NCBI GenBank assembly: GCA_030844895.1
Contig: JAUTDX010000426.1
Span: 81,569-145,568, forward strand
Direction: 5' to 3'
DNA from: Ambrosia x helenae
Taxonomy: Eukaryota > Streptophyta > Magnoliopsida > Asterales > Asteraceae
DNA: 64,000 bases
The position numbers were made by a program, and so were the translations under genes. The notes beneath the pieces were generated by a model. That model worked only from the letters and a program-made list of their open reading frames with translations, ran no database searches and was not told the origin of the DNA. Positions 1 to 11,677 of the stretch are shown here, piece by piece (position 1 is the stretch's first letter; every line of letters begins with the position of its first letter).

Positions 1-300
1 TAAAGAGAATTTAGAGAGAGAGGGAGGTTCGGAGTATGTGTGAACGTGTCTACCTGTACTTTTTGAGGGGTATTTATACTAGTCAGAATGTTTGTACTTT
101 ATTCCGTCCAAGTTGTACTAACCCTCGGAGTTTGTGTCCTCCGGTCATTTGGAGTTTGTGTGTCGTGTGGAGTCGAGGCTTGTGGACGGGAGCCGCGACC
201 GGAGATGTTTGCTTCGGAGACGAGGTGTTATACCTCTACAGTAGTACTTTAAAAATTAATTACTTTCAAGAATAAAACTAATAATTCCTAAATTAATGTA
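1..300. other. Unassigned; possible LTR remnant
   Basis: No coding sequence is recognised; the 79-codon open frame at 36-275 has no familiar motif. Read on the minus strand, a TATAAATA-like box followed by CCCC lies at about 66-79, a layout common in retrotransposon LTR promoters. The GC-richer stretch at 160-235 also stands out from its surroundings. This could be the edge of an LTR cut off by the window, but no terminus is visible. Confidence 0.2.
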
Positions 301-317
301 TAAGATATATTTAAAAA

Positions 318-427
318 ATGAGTTTTTAGGCTATTCGGTTAGGTTTTTTTCGGTTTTTTATAACATGCAAAACCGAAACCAAACAGCTAATTTCGGTTCG
401 GTTTTTTTAGTTTTATGCTCACCCCTA
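318..427. mobile_element. Fragment of a hAT-like MITE end
   Basis: The segment is rich in repeated CGGTT/AACCG words and ends in ATGCTCACCCCTA. On the other strand that reads TAGGGGTGAGCAT, a typical hAT-type terminal sequence. A similar end occurs at about 34844-34857. No partner terminus or 8-bp target duplication is visible, so this is probably a truncated copy. Confidence 0.35.
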
Positions 428-958
428 GTTTTTGTAGTTTTAGACACATATAAATGAAAAAAATTATTTTTGTAAAAAAAAAACCTGCAATTAAGCAAAA
501 ACAAAATTTGGTTAGAGAAATGTGTGGTCCATAATGGTTCTCTCAGTTCTCAATTTAGCCAAAGGTTCTTATTTAAACCAAATCATTATTATTATATTAT
601 TATTGTTATTGTATGACTAGATTAAGAACACATAGTTTAGATGCTAGAAAAATATTTATAAGTAGCAGGGTGAAAACTCGTGCGTTGTCACAGACGTGAC
701 AAGAATTCTATCGGTATGGTTTGTTAAGTACCCAGAGGAAGAGAAGACATAAAATGGTATCGATTTGGTTTAGTACAAATCAACTAAACCCATAAAGGAC
801 TAGAATTGAAAAGGTTTTTGAAAGGCATCATTTTCGTCTTGATAATATGTACTTTATTAATTATTTTATAGATTTATAGATTGTAGGTATCCTATAAGTA
901 ATTTAAAGTTTATTTATTTTTAAATAACGAAGGGTAATTTAAAAATCATTCTTAAACT
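428..958. other. Intergenic, nothing recognised
   Basis: AT-rich sequence with a short ATT/TTG-rich stretch near 585-612. No open frame of note, no repeat with a partner in the window and no RNA gene were seen. Confidence 0.5.
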
Positions 959-1710
959 TAGGCTGTTCAAAACGCTCGGCGCTCGCCGATCGCTCGTCGC
1001 TCGTTCGGAATTTGCTCGGAAATTGCTCGTTCGATTTTCCGCTCGGTTGTATATGAGCCGATCGGCTCGTTCGGTTTGTAAATGAGCCAAGCACGAGCAA
1101 AGGCACGCTCGGCTCGGTTCGGCTCGAATAAATTTTTATTTATTTAATAATAAATATACATACAATTTACAGATAAATTTATGGCTTTATATATAAGATT
1201 CTATTGGATTTGACTCAGTATATGCACACAAAATATAACCAACCCACTTAACACAATAAAAAATTAACACTACATTTAATAGTAAAAACAATAAGTCATG
1301 AGGTGACAGTCTTGACTTCTTTATGTTAATAGTCGTCCATTGCTAATTGTCGCATGATATCACACCTACGTCAAAATTCAACAATTGTTATGTGATTTAT
1401 GCTTATCACCTCACCAGCCTCAATCTAAGCCTCATCATTGGACACTGTATCTCAATATTAGTGCTATCATCGGACATTTTGACCTTAGTTGTCAATGAAA
1501 ACATCGAAGGAAACATCCCAATTTTATAATCGTCCATATTATTCTCCGCTCGATTCTCGCTCGGCGCTCGCTCGGAAAATTTTTGCTCGAAGAATGCTCG
1601 TTCGGTTTTCGGCTCGATTATAAACAAGCCGCTCCGCTCGGTTCGGTTTGTAAATGAGCCAAGCATGAGCAAAGCTCCGTTCGGATCGGCTCGGCTCGTG
1701 AACAGCCCTA
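959..1710 (+). mobile_element. Complete non-autonomous hAT element (copy a)
   Basis: The element starts TAGGCTGTTCA and ends TGAACAGCCCTA, imperfect terminal inverted repeats. It is flanked on both sides by the same 8 bp, CTTAAACT (951-958 and 1711-1718), the duplication size of hAT transposases. The subterminal ~150 bp on each side are packed with GCTCG/CGAGC words that could be transposase-binding repeats. The AT-rich core has no coding capacity, so it needs a transposase supplied from elsewhere. It is 752 bp, exactly the length of the copy at 9928-10679. Confidence 0.93.
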
Positions 1711-2920
1711 CTTAAACTAAGGAAGTCTAAAATCATTTAAAAGAGAGTAACATTTTCGTAGGTAATTAAGTGGTCAATTGGAAAAAACCAAACTTTGATG
1801 GCTAATTTAAGAGGAGCAAAACAATACTATTGAAACATTTTTACTTTTTTTTTTGCATCACCCCTTGAGATGTGGTGGTAAAGGTGTTTTGGTGTGAAAA
1901 AGGGTGAAAAAATGGAGAAAGAAATCAACCGTTCAAAAAAATGCATTTTTACTTTTATACAGTATATGATTTATATTTTTTATTATTAGTAGTATTGTTG
2001 TTATTCTAATGTATAAAGTTTTAGGATTTTGATGCATTTGATGAGAACCTTCACAAATGATAAGATGTCAAATAACTAACATACAAAAGGGAAGTATATC
2101 TATGTTACCTTATTAAGGAGGAGACATGGCTAGGAAAGTAATTTTACACCCATTTTAAGATGGAATATCAAGAGACTCATGCTTTAACATGTTTAACATA
2201 GATATGTCATGTAAAAGTTCCCCATAATATCCCTTATTGCATTATGCACTTGTAACCCACACACTAACACCCTCATCATCAATTGCATGTTAGTGAATGC
2301 GGATTGAATTCTTCAACTGAAAATTCATGCGTTTCTATCAATTCCATGAGCTTCCTCTCACCGCCCTCAAACTTTTTATATGCAAAAACCTCACAAGTAG
2401 AAAAAGTTGGAGAAACTTCTAATCTCAGATGCTTTCCTTGGCTAGCATGCACCTAAGCATGGTGCAACCGGGTTATATCGGACAAAGGTACACATTCTTT
2501 TGCAGTGAGATTTTCAAATACACTCTAGACAGATGTTTAGATACTTTTCTTAATATTTTTTTTATATATACAGCTTGCATTTTTTCTTTATATTATAAAT
2601 TCCTTAACTAAGACCAACTTCTTAATAAAATTTTGTTTTCATCCCATGTCTAATTACGTAAAACGAAAGCAAGAAGTTATGAAGGGATATCTTGATGGTT
2701 AAAGTGTGTAGCTTACAACCAAAATGTTGGGGTTTCAAATTTTGTAGAATCTAGGTTGTGGTATATTTTATTATTGTAATTACTCTTATGCATACTTAGT
2801 TTTTCGTTTGTGGTTTTCAAGCATACATTCGCTTGATGTAAAACACGTTTTCGATAATATATTGAGCATGTTAAACGGTTATTATACCACGTGTTGATAC
2901 CTTATTGAACTAAAGCGATA
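1711..2920. other. Intergenic, nothing recognised
   Basis: AT-rich DNA without a supportable gene. A 60-codon open frame at 2429-2611 shows no motif. Part of this stretch probably belongs to the Helitron whose 3' end is at 2960, but no matching 5' TC terminus was found upstream. Confidence 0.4.
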
Positions 2921-2929
2921 CTGACCGTC

Positions 2930-2960
2930 ACCCGCTGCAAAGCGCGGGTAATCCCACTAG
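2930..2960 (+). mobile_element. Helitron 3' terminus (5' end not found)
   Basis: A hairpin with stem CCCGC/GCGGG and loop TGCAAAGC is followed ten bases later by CTAG and then a T. This is the canonical plant Helitron 3' end: a GC-rich hairpin just upstream of CTRR, inserted between A and T. The hairpin is nearly identical to that of the complete Helitron ending at 48195, so both belong to one family. A TCTATACTAT-type start was not found upstream, so the element is truncated, rearranged or begins outside the window. Confidence 0.8.
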
Positions 2961-5490
2961 TTGGTTACAACTGAGGAAGTAAACAAATTACATCTGAGGA
3001 GGTAAATGGAATTACAACAGAGAAAGTAAAAGACTAATATAGGGGAAGTAGGAGAGAGAGTGCATGCTACAAGTTCTAGGGTTGGAGCTTGTATTTGGGG
3101 TGTCGCATGATGCAACCCAATGGTGGTATTTATAACGAGCCAAAAGGCTACTCCTTCTCCAATGTTAACCCGCGATTTATCTTCAAGGGGGAAAGTCGGC
3201 GAGCCCCGCTTTGTTCTCTCAGCGTCTCCTTCCTTTAACTCATTCACTTTTGGGAAAATCTTCTTGATTATGCGCCTTTGACAACTACCTTTCGTGCTTT
3301 GTCTCTATTGTTGCATAGACCATTCACCTGTCACTTTGCATAAGGTTTGACTTGTGATCATATCTCTTGTCACTCGTACCTTTGATCTATTTGGCTCAAT
3401 AGGAGGAAATGTATCCTCCTTTATTACTCGCCTACTATTGTTAATTGTATTCTCCTTAATTAATTTAGGAGGAATAGGTTTGACACTACCGACTTCATCA
3501 ATGTTAAAAAGCTAGACATATAAGTTAAATGTAGATTTAAGATGTACACACACATATATGCAAACACACAACTCATTTGCTAACAACAAAACATTATTAA
3601 CAACAGTTTGATCATGGATTGACCGTGTGCGTGGATGTAAAGGTGATAACTATATATCGTTGTATGACGTTTGTAAGGGTGATCATTACCCATCTAGTGA
3701 GACGTTGAAAGGTTAATCACTGCATGCTTACGAAGACATGGGGAGGGTGCCAGGGTGGTCATAGTGATAAGTTGAAAAGGTGATCCACCACCTGATTAGT
3801 GAAACTATTCGTAAAGGTGACCACTACCTTACTTAGTGACAAATTTGGTAGTTAGTATAAACTCTTGGTGGATAGTAAGAAGTGGAGATAAGGTGAATTT
3901 GTTAACATCTAAGCAAACAACTATAAATATTTGTGTCTTTGTGTTGATTTCTCTCATACATTATACATCACATTATTGATCGCAAAATAACAAAGATTTT
4001 TAAACTGATAAACCTTTACAAACTATATCAATTTGTAACATAGCATTCAATCCATCCCCTTCTAGGTTTCTACAATACTTGTAATCTATATTGCTAAATT
4101 AAGTGTATTTGGTTTTCAAACCGAGTATACACTGAAATTGTCCACTTTAAGAATAAATGTGTGTTTGATTTAAGTTTTTCCTAATAATGTGTATTTTACA
4201 ACTAAAACACATTTTTTTTTGCTGTGAATAACATACGACTTATAGTTTAAATGTCCTTGTTAGAGTACACTAATGTTGAGGGTAAAAACTTGCAAGCGAA
4301 TGAGAAATTCATGACTTGAATCCCATTTAATGAATTTGGGAACTAACAATATTCACATTTAAAGTCAATTAACAACCTCGCAATTATATTTACAAACTAT
4401 ACTTTCAACATGTTATAGTTGACAACAATAATCTTCAAAGATTTTCTTGAAAGCTATGATTCTTACAAACACAACACTAAGAATTATGTCGGCTATATGT
4501 ATGTATATGTTGTGGTAATGGCAAAGTTTAGAGCTCATTGTATAATGGAAAGTCAATGTACATCTGAAGTAAACATAATACAATATGACAACTATTCTTA
4601 ACATGGGATCATTGACGATTGCGAGATGTCAGAGGATAACATTACAAATCTGCTTACGAAAGAATTAAGTAGAGATTTAGTTAATATGTTATCCAGGGAA
4701 TAGGACTGTAGCCGTAAAAAAAAGGTAATGCAAAAGAAAACCTAACCAAATTAACCGGTATTCCCAAGAAGTCAATAGGACAATGGAATCATAATCCTTA
4801 GCCTATGTTTCTTCTCTTGTTCTTTCCTATATTTCAATTTTAACACATATCCTAATTTAGTGTCCTTTTGTATTGTAATGTTTTTAAAATGTTATGAGTG
4901 GTAGCTCCTACAATTTCATGCTTAATTTCAAACTTGTAGCTAGTGCTTGATATGCATAAATAGAATGCGGAATTGAATGAACCATTATAATGGAATGAAA
5001 AAAAAAACATGTTTGGTAGGTCAATGGAATGGAATCACCTACTACACAAGGATTTGCATCCCTTATAAACACCCTAAATTCATTCTATCTGCCCACTTGC
5101 CTTTTTATTCCATTGCCCCTTTCACCCTTCATCTGTATCACCACCCAGCGGCACCACCAACGACCGTTGCCACCCTCCACCACACACCACCACCACATAT
5201 CGCCAACCACCATTCGCTGCCGCCGCTACTCATCACCCAAAAACATATAAGTTAAAAAAATACTTTTGTAAATTTAGTAGTGTAAATACCAGTAAAGTTT
5301 TAAAAAATACACAAAATCTTTGCGAATATATGTGGCAAGTTGGCCATTCACTATTTCTTCTATGTGTATCATGTATATAACTAGGTTTATTAACCGACGC
5401 GTTTTGCATCATGGTTTTGTATCGTTATGAACATGTCTAAAAGTCAGAAACATTACATTACAGAATACACAATCCGATTTAAATTACAAA
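2961..5490. other. Intergenic with degenerate repeats
   Basis: No gene is supported. Between about 3610 and 3850 a degenerate motif resembling AAGGTGATCACTACC recurs several times. At 2962-3030 there are short near-repeats of the type AACTGAGGAAGTAAA. Open frames at 4413-4604 and 4419-4601 mirror each other on opposite strands and are chance frames. A CACC-rich stretch lies at 5138-5230. Confidence 0.4.
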
Positions 5491-5507
5491 ATTTCCTAAA
5501 CTTGTCC

Positions 5508-5993
5508 GCCGCGCGAGCTTAGTCTACGACACGTGCCTTTGGGGTCTGAGGTTCTTACCCCACATTGTAGAATTTCCTGAACAATACAGACCCGACAAAA
5601 CTTTATTAAATAACATGCCAAACAAATTTGTCTTGAAATGAACAACAGCAAATTATGTGTGGTTTGAATTTAGCAATCCATTTAGAACGAACTATGCCAA
5701 AATTCACAAACCAAAAAAACAATCAACTTCTTTTAACTTAGGCAAAAAAACTTACCTTCTTCATATCCCTTGAGTTGTTACTAGTTGGAGAAGAATCAAG
5801 AACTGCCTTGTATTTTAATTCGAGGAATTGATTTCTTTCCAAACACAGAATGAAGTCTCTCATCACATACAACTTTTTTCTTTTTCGTAGGGTGAGGCAA
5901 GGTTTGAGATGCCCGTCGCGTGAGGTTAGTCCACGATACATGTCTTTGGGGCCTGAGGCTCCTATCCCACATTGCAGAATTTCCTAAACGACA
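5508..5993. repeat. Dispersed ~75 bp direct repeat (2 copies)
   Basis: Copies lie at about 5508-5583 and 5910-5993. They share the words CACGTGCCTTTGGGG / CATGTCTTTGGGGC, TGAGG, CCCACATTG and AGAATTTCCTAAAC in the same order, with about 15-20% divergence judged by eye. They flank the first copy of the exon-like block described next, suggesting segmental duplication of this gene-like region. Confidence 0.6.
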
Positions 5994-6890
5994 GAAAGCA
6001 TAGAAAAGTCTATTAATATTATGTACGTAAAATAAGTTAAAACTGATAACATGGCCAATTTTATAACATGTCAAATAGACACGACTTAAAATGAGCTACG
6101 TCAAATGATGTGTTGTTTTGAATTTATCTGGTCATTCAGAACGAAGTGTATGAAACTTCATAGGCTAACAAAAAGAATTACCTTCTTCATATTCCAAGAG
6201 TTGTTACTACTTGGAGAAGAATCAAGAACTGCCTTGCAGGTAAGATTTCAGACATCGGTTGTATTAGCAACCAAGTCGATAGGCTTTTTATTTCGCGTAA
6301 CCATAATGAATTCCTCTGAAGTCTATACATATCAAATGCCAAATCTCTGTTTAGCACGTAAACAAAGCAAATAAATGGGAAAAAACATTATATTTCTTCT
6401 AACCTTGGCAAAAAAAAGTACCTTTTTAGTATTTCATAGCTTGCCACTGCTTGGAGAGGAATCAAGTGCTATCTTGTAGGTAAGGTTTTACATGTTCTTT
6501 ATTCATGTTCGTATCAATTCATTTAAACCCTATGCATATGAAATTCACAATTTCTATTTAGTACATAAACAAAAGCAAAAACGTAAGTAAAAGGCAAAAT
6601 AGCTCCTTAAACTTACATTTATAGGTTTCGGCCAACACGTTGTTATTATCATCACAATAAGTCCGCTATGGGGGAAAATACAAAATAATAAAGAAACCGA
6701 CATTTAAATCAAGCAATGTACAAGCTTAACTATATTTTATTTTATTTAGTTTGTAAATAGACCTACCTTCTTCATATTCCATGAGTTGTTACGACTTGCA
6801 GAAGAAGTAAGAACTGCCTTATAGATAAGGTTCGATGTTATTCCATGAGTTGTTACTACTTGGAGTAGAATCGAGAACTGCCTTATAGGC
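5753..6890 (-). repeat. Exon-like block repeated five times
   Basis: A 55-60 bp block occurs at about 5753-5811, 6180-6240, 6420-6480, 6764-6829 and 6838-6890. On the minus strand it encodes variants of KAVLDSSPxSNNSxxMKK. Copies 1, 2, 4 and 5 are open; copy 3 contains a stop. Several copies are preceded by a possible AG acceptor and followed by AAG|GT, so each looks like a small duplicated exon. Flanking sequence, such as TTAGTACATAAAC and ACTTACATTTATA, is repeated too, so the duplicated unit is larger than the exon. This is a decayed or complex gene region of unknown identity. Confidence 0.5.
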
Positions 6891-7439
6891 AAGCCTTAAA
6901 GTCTATACGTATCTAATTCCAAACCTCTATTTAGTGCATAAGGAAAAAATAAAAAAGTCCGATGAAGAGGGAAATAGCTTCTCAAACTTACATTTATAAG
7001 TTTCGCGCAAGTGTAACCGTAGAAAAAATTCAACAAAATAAAGCACATATATTCTTGAAAGGCGACGTAACCTGAGTAATATTAGTGTTGGAATCAACTC
7101 TGACTCACTTTACCTGATTTTTTTTTGGGGTGTGTAACTTTTATCTAGAGTAAAACATCTTTTACATATACCTCCTTATCTAAAAGAAACCACACAAATA
7201 TATATAGGTACAGTTAAATAACTTAACCTTACTCAAGAAACCTAAATAGTAAATTAGTTAATAAAAAAGAACCTGTAAAATTTTGTGAAACTGATGATGA
7301 GTTACACAATGGAAGCACAAACTGAAACTGCAATCAATACAGAAGCAATTTTCTTCACAAAACATGTACAAACAGTAAAAAATCATTGAACACAAAACTG
7401 ATTATATTATAACAACAATAAATTAATCTAATGTTTTAC

Positions 7440-7610
7440 CTCAGAAGGAAGTAATGTCCGAGTAATGCCCTCACCACCATAACAGTATCCATATCCACGT
7501 AGAAAATCCCAGAAACTGGCTCTAATTCTTTTTCTTGGTGGAACGTTAAGCTCCAAGAAACATACACCATCTTCTATCGGGTTTACACAGACAGTTAAGG
7601 CTGCAATCTC
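7440..7610 (-). CDS. Isolated 57-codon exon of an unrecognised plant gene
   Basis: On the minus strand a 171-nt open segment is bounded by a good acceptor (CTTGTACAG) and a good donor (GAG|GTAAAAC), phase 0 at both ends. It begins EIAALTVCVNPIEDG, continues with PPRKRIRASFWDFLRGYGYC and ends RTLLPSE. The mixed, low-repetition composition and clean splice edges look like real coding sequence, unlike nearby chance frames. I do not recognise the family. Possible sister exons are the repeated blocks at 5753-6890, which would lie downstream in transcription order. A start codon and upstream exons were not identified, so this may be a functional gene with unrecognised exons or a pseudogene fragment. 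Confidence 0.5.
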
Positions 7611-7643
7611 CTGTACAAGCATGTGTCCGAAATAAGTTAACAT

Positions 7644-8124
7644 GGAACTGAAAAATGGTTAACTGGTCCAGATGGGTTTCCAGTTAATGGGATTAGGCTA
7701 GAGACATTTCAAGTCTTGGTTTGCACATACCGATCCAACTATCAGGAAAATTGACGTATCTATTTGCCCACTTTCTTATGTGAACCAACTACCTATCTTT
7801 TGATTTCCCTCATTCTTCTCTACACACCACACAACAACTTTTGATTCCTCTAGTGAACAAAAACTTAGTATATTATGTGTTTGTATGCATATGTAGAGCA
7901 TCATTATCAGTAATTTGACACACCAATAGACATTCTTACATGATTATCATGATAGAATACTGTTCAAATCAGTTTGATCATTAACAGTAACTATGTTTTA
8001 GGATCAGATGATTTCTAAATCATCATCACAGCCCCAAAAGCCACAAATGAACGACTATGACCTGTGAGCAACGCGAGAACCACAGGCACAGCCTTCCAAC
8101 ATCAAGAATACGTCTGGGAAAACC
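7644..8124. other. Possible intron/intergenic, nothing recognised
   Basis: AT-rich sequence between the isolated exon and the 271-bp tandem repeat. If the minus-strand gene model is right this is intronic. No motif or RNA gene was recognised. Confidence 0.3.
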
Positions 8125-8875
8125 TAATGAGGCTCAGAGTGTGCTAAGAACATTGGCTGCAAGAAGGGTTGCAAGTATAAGCATGCCATCCACCATCCTC
8201 ACCACGCCATCACCACTATTTGTGGATAAAAACTATAACTCATCAATGCCATCTCATACCCATCGGAATACCGGGCCATAGACAAGGCGTGAAAGAACAA
8301 AAACCTATACAAGTTGATACCAAGTAAAATGCAAAACACTGTTCAAATCTGGGCGCCTAACAGCAAGAATATGAAAATAACATAATCCGGAAAAAGTTAA
8401 TGAGGCTCAGAGTGTGCTAAGAACATTGGCTGCAAGGAGGTTACAAGTATAAACCTGCCATCCACCATCCTCACCACGCCATCATCACTATTTATGGATA
8501 AAAACTATAACTCATCACTGCCATCTCATACCCATCGGAATACTGGGCAATAGACAAGCCGCGAAAGAACAAAAATCTATAAAAGTTGGTACCCAGAAAA
8601 ATGCAAAATACTGTTCAAATCCGACGCCTAACAGCAACAATATGAAAATAACATAATCCGGAAAAAGTTAATGAGGCTCAGAGTGTACTAAGAACATTGG
8701 CTGCAAGGAGGGTTGCAAGTATAAACCTGCCATCCACTATCCTCGCCACGCCATCATCACTATTTGTGGATAAAAAGTATAACTCATCACTGCCATATCA
8801 TACCCATTAGAATACTTGGCCATAGACAAGCTGCGAAAGAACAAAAATCTACAGAAATTGGTACCAAGAATTTTG
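8125..8875. repeat. Tandem repeat, ~271 bp x 2.8
   Basis: Units begin with TAATGAGGCTCAGAGTGTG at 8125, 8398 and 8669, giving periods of 273 and 271 bp. Identity is high by eye, with small indels. The third unit is incomplete and diverges after about 8875. The 74-codon plus-strand open frame over the first unit is not maintained in the others, so the repeat is probably non-coding. A stray ~35 bp piece of the unit (AATGCAAAACACTGTTCAAA) recurs at 9834-9866. Confidence 0.85.
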
Positions 8876-9397
8876 AAGCTTACGTAGGTAACATCTATAT
8901 TGTTTTGAACCTTACCCGCCCGTGACCATCCGAAATCTAGACCGCAACAGGTAATTCTATAAGCTGATGTTTACACCTACCACTGAACAATAAGCGATTC
9001 TATAAACCAAGTGACGTATTATTGTTATAATAATCACATGTTGAGTTTCAAAGCAGAACCAAGCCTCAAATCAGTGGTATAAACATGTGTTTTAGGTCAT
9101 GACCGATTAACCTAACGAACATGAACCAAAGCAAGTGGTTAACTAAATCTTTATGGTCTGACGAATGAGAGCTTAATCCAATTACATAACAACAACAATC
9201 TATTCAACCAAACGCGAAATCAACCTAAAAAACAAAACATTCAATAAGCTGGTCACACAATAACAAACATAACCTAACTAATCGTAATAAAACGCGAGAT
9301 CTGTAAACCCTAAATCCTAAAACTCATTTGACCTCAGCTGTTATGTTCCTGAACATCAGTTACTTCATCGGTCATCTTAATCCTTCATCCCTAAACC

Positions 9398-9451
<54 letters not shown>

Positions 9452-9927
9452 TAACAATAATATTGAGGGAGGATTTGGGGTTTTCCCACCGGCGACGGGT
9501 CTTACGCCGCTACCGTGGTGTTGTGACGGTGGCGGTCAACTTTCTATCTCTCTCTCTCTCTCTTCTCTCACTCTCTGCCTCTCTAAGTCGTATGTATGAT
9601 AATAAGTGGGAAGACAGTGTATTACACCATATCAGTATGTGTCATGAGAAGACTGAGATGATGACGCGTACTTAAAACACACTACCAAATGACCAATATA
9701 CCCCTTTCAGAACAGACCAAAAAAAATGGACGTAAAACGGACCATAACGGGATTCGAACCGGAACAACAACCGAAACACACCAACACCCCAACCAACAAT
9801 TTAGTATTTAACATGTTTACAAATTAGATAAAAATGCAAAACACTGTTCAAATCTGGACGCCTATTATTATATTTATAATATATATGCTTCCTAGCCGAC
9901 ATGTATTTGTGTACGCATTATGTATAC
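8876..9927. other. Gene-like 5' flank with simple repeats
   Basis: This stretch holds an AAT/ATT trinucleotide run at about 9400-9450 and a CT-rich tract at about 9546-9583, with a GC-richer part between them. On the minus strand this resembles a GA-rich 5' untranslated leader, which would fit a minus-strand gene running toward 5.7 kb, but no start codon can be chosen. The open frame at 9328-9675 mostly translates the microsatellite and is rejected. At 9751-9763 GGATTCGAACC resembles a reverse-strand Pol III B box. Confidence 0.3.
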
Positions 9928-10679
9928 TAGGGCCGTTCAAAACGCTCGGCGCTCGCCGCCGATCGCTCGCCGCTCGTTCGGAAATTGCTCGGAAATGCTC
10001 GTTCGATTTTCCGCTCGGTTGTAAATGAGCCGATCGGCTCGGTTCGGTTTGTAAACGAGCCAAGCATGAGCAAAAGTCCGCTCGGCTCGGATCGGCTTGA
10101 TATAATTTTTATTAATTTATTATATGTATAATTATATGTATAAACATTAATTACAATTATATTTATAGTTTTATACATGCCACTCTAGTGGGTTTAGGTC
10201 AATATATGCATATATAGAGTTATATTTATAGTTATTGGCTCAGTCAACTCAATGATAAATTAATCGTAAGTTTAATTGTAAAACCCTAAGTCGTGAAAAA
10301 ACATTCTTGACTTCCTATTGGACCTATTCCTATTAGTTGTCCACCGTCAATCATCTCCCGCTATCAATCCACGCCACAACAAGACAATCGTTCTCTGTAG
10401 TATGCTCAACTAGAGCCTCATTCTCAAACGGTCGAATCTCAGACATCACTAGGCAGCGAGAATATTAAAGGAAACATCCCAAATTTATGGTTGTCCGAAA
10501 ACATTCACCGCTCGTCGCTCGCTCGTCGCTCGCTCGATGCTCGCTCGAAAAATTGTGCGCTCGAACACTGCTCGCTCGGTTTCTGGATCGATTGTAAATG
10601 AGCCGATCGGCTCGGTTTGTAAATGAGCCAAGCACGAGCAAAGGTCCGCTCGGTTCGGCTCGGCTCGTGAACAGCCCTA
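9928..10679 (+). mobile_element. Complete non-autonomous hAT element (copy b)
   Basis: Termini are TAGGGCCGTTCA and TGAACAGCCCTA, flanked by a perfect 8-bp target duplication ATGTATAC (9920-9927 and 10680-10687). Length is 752 bp, the same as copy a at 959-1710, with the same GCTCG-rich subterminal blocks and a diverged AT-rich core. It has no coding capacity. It landed about 60 bp beyond a stray piece of the 271-bp repeat. Confidence 0.94.
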
Positions 10680-10687
10680 ATGTATAC

Positions 10688-11677
10688 ACATATGACATAT
10701 CTATGTGTCAAGAGGACATATAAATTACATTTGTTAACGTGCATCACTAGGTAAATATTCAAACCGCACAAATAAAATAAGAGTAGATGCGACTTTAAAC
10801 AAAAACTAATAATAGTATCTAATGTATTAAAAATAGCATTTTACAACAAACAACAAAATCACAAAGATTTCAATACGTGATTGATTGAGTTGTTTAATTT
10901 TAAAATGAGTTTTCTTTTAATCAAGATTAGTTGAGCTATCGTATTTATTTCTTTAAAAACGTATTGAGTTGATTTGTTGAATTGGTAAAATAATGAGGTA
11001 ATCATTGTGCATTTGTATGTAGAAATGCATTTAAGGTTGAAACTACCCACACGCGTTGCGGCACGAGAACATTAAAAAAATCGATCGGATTAATCCAAGA
11101 GGCACGAGAACATTGAAAAAAATCGATCGGATTAATCCAAGCATCATATGGCACATAGGCGATACACAGTAGGCCCGTTAGAAACATCGTATGAATTAAT
11201 CCAATTGTTATGTCATGGCGCTAAACGTATAAAAATGCATGTCTCAACATACGTACTTCAACTCAATGCATTATATAAAACCATTGTGGTTAAAGAATCA
11301 TAAAGTTTGTAAAGATAACAATCAACTTATGCAATCAAAAGTGGTTTAGAAACCACATGCAATGTAGAGTAACCTGAATTTACAACGTGGAATAAAAATA
11401 TATTATATTTAATTACGCTCAGTTTGGTACGTAATGAAAACGTATTATACTAGCACTGACTCGTTTCATAAGAAAAGTTTTCGTCTAAACGTAGATTATT
11501 TACAATTTATACCGACACGTACATAAAAAAATCGCATGTAAAAAGTTTTTATTTTCAAGTAAAGGAATAAAATGGGTAAAGTCAAAACTTTGAAACTTAA
11601 AGAGGTTAATTAATTAGCGAATGAAAATCATTAAAGAAAATAGTATAAAAAAGTATATTAAATATGGTACGAGAGTA
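10688..11677. repeat. Intergenic; 41-bp tandem duplication at 11060-11141
   Basis: A block starting GGCACGAGAACATT and containing ATCGATCGGATTAATCC is present twice in tandem at about 11060-11100 and 11101-11141, differing by a base or two. The rest of this interval is AT-rich with no gene recognised. Confidence 0.6.

Noticed and set aside
4413..4604. Overlapping open frames on both strands
   Set aside because: They cover the same AT-rich sequence in opposite directions, with no motif or splice context.
9328..9675. 115-codon plus-strand frame
   Set aside because: It mainly translates an AAT/ATT run and CT repeats (poly-Ile and Ser/Leu tracts).
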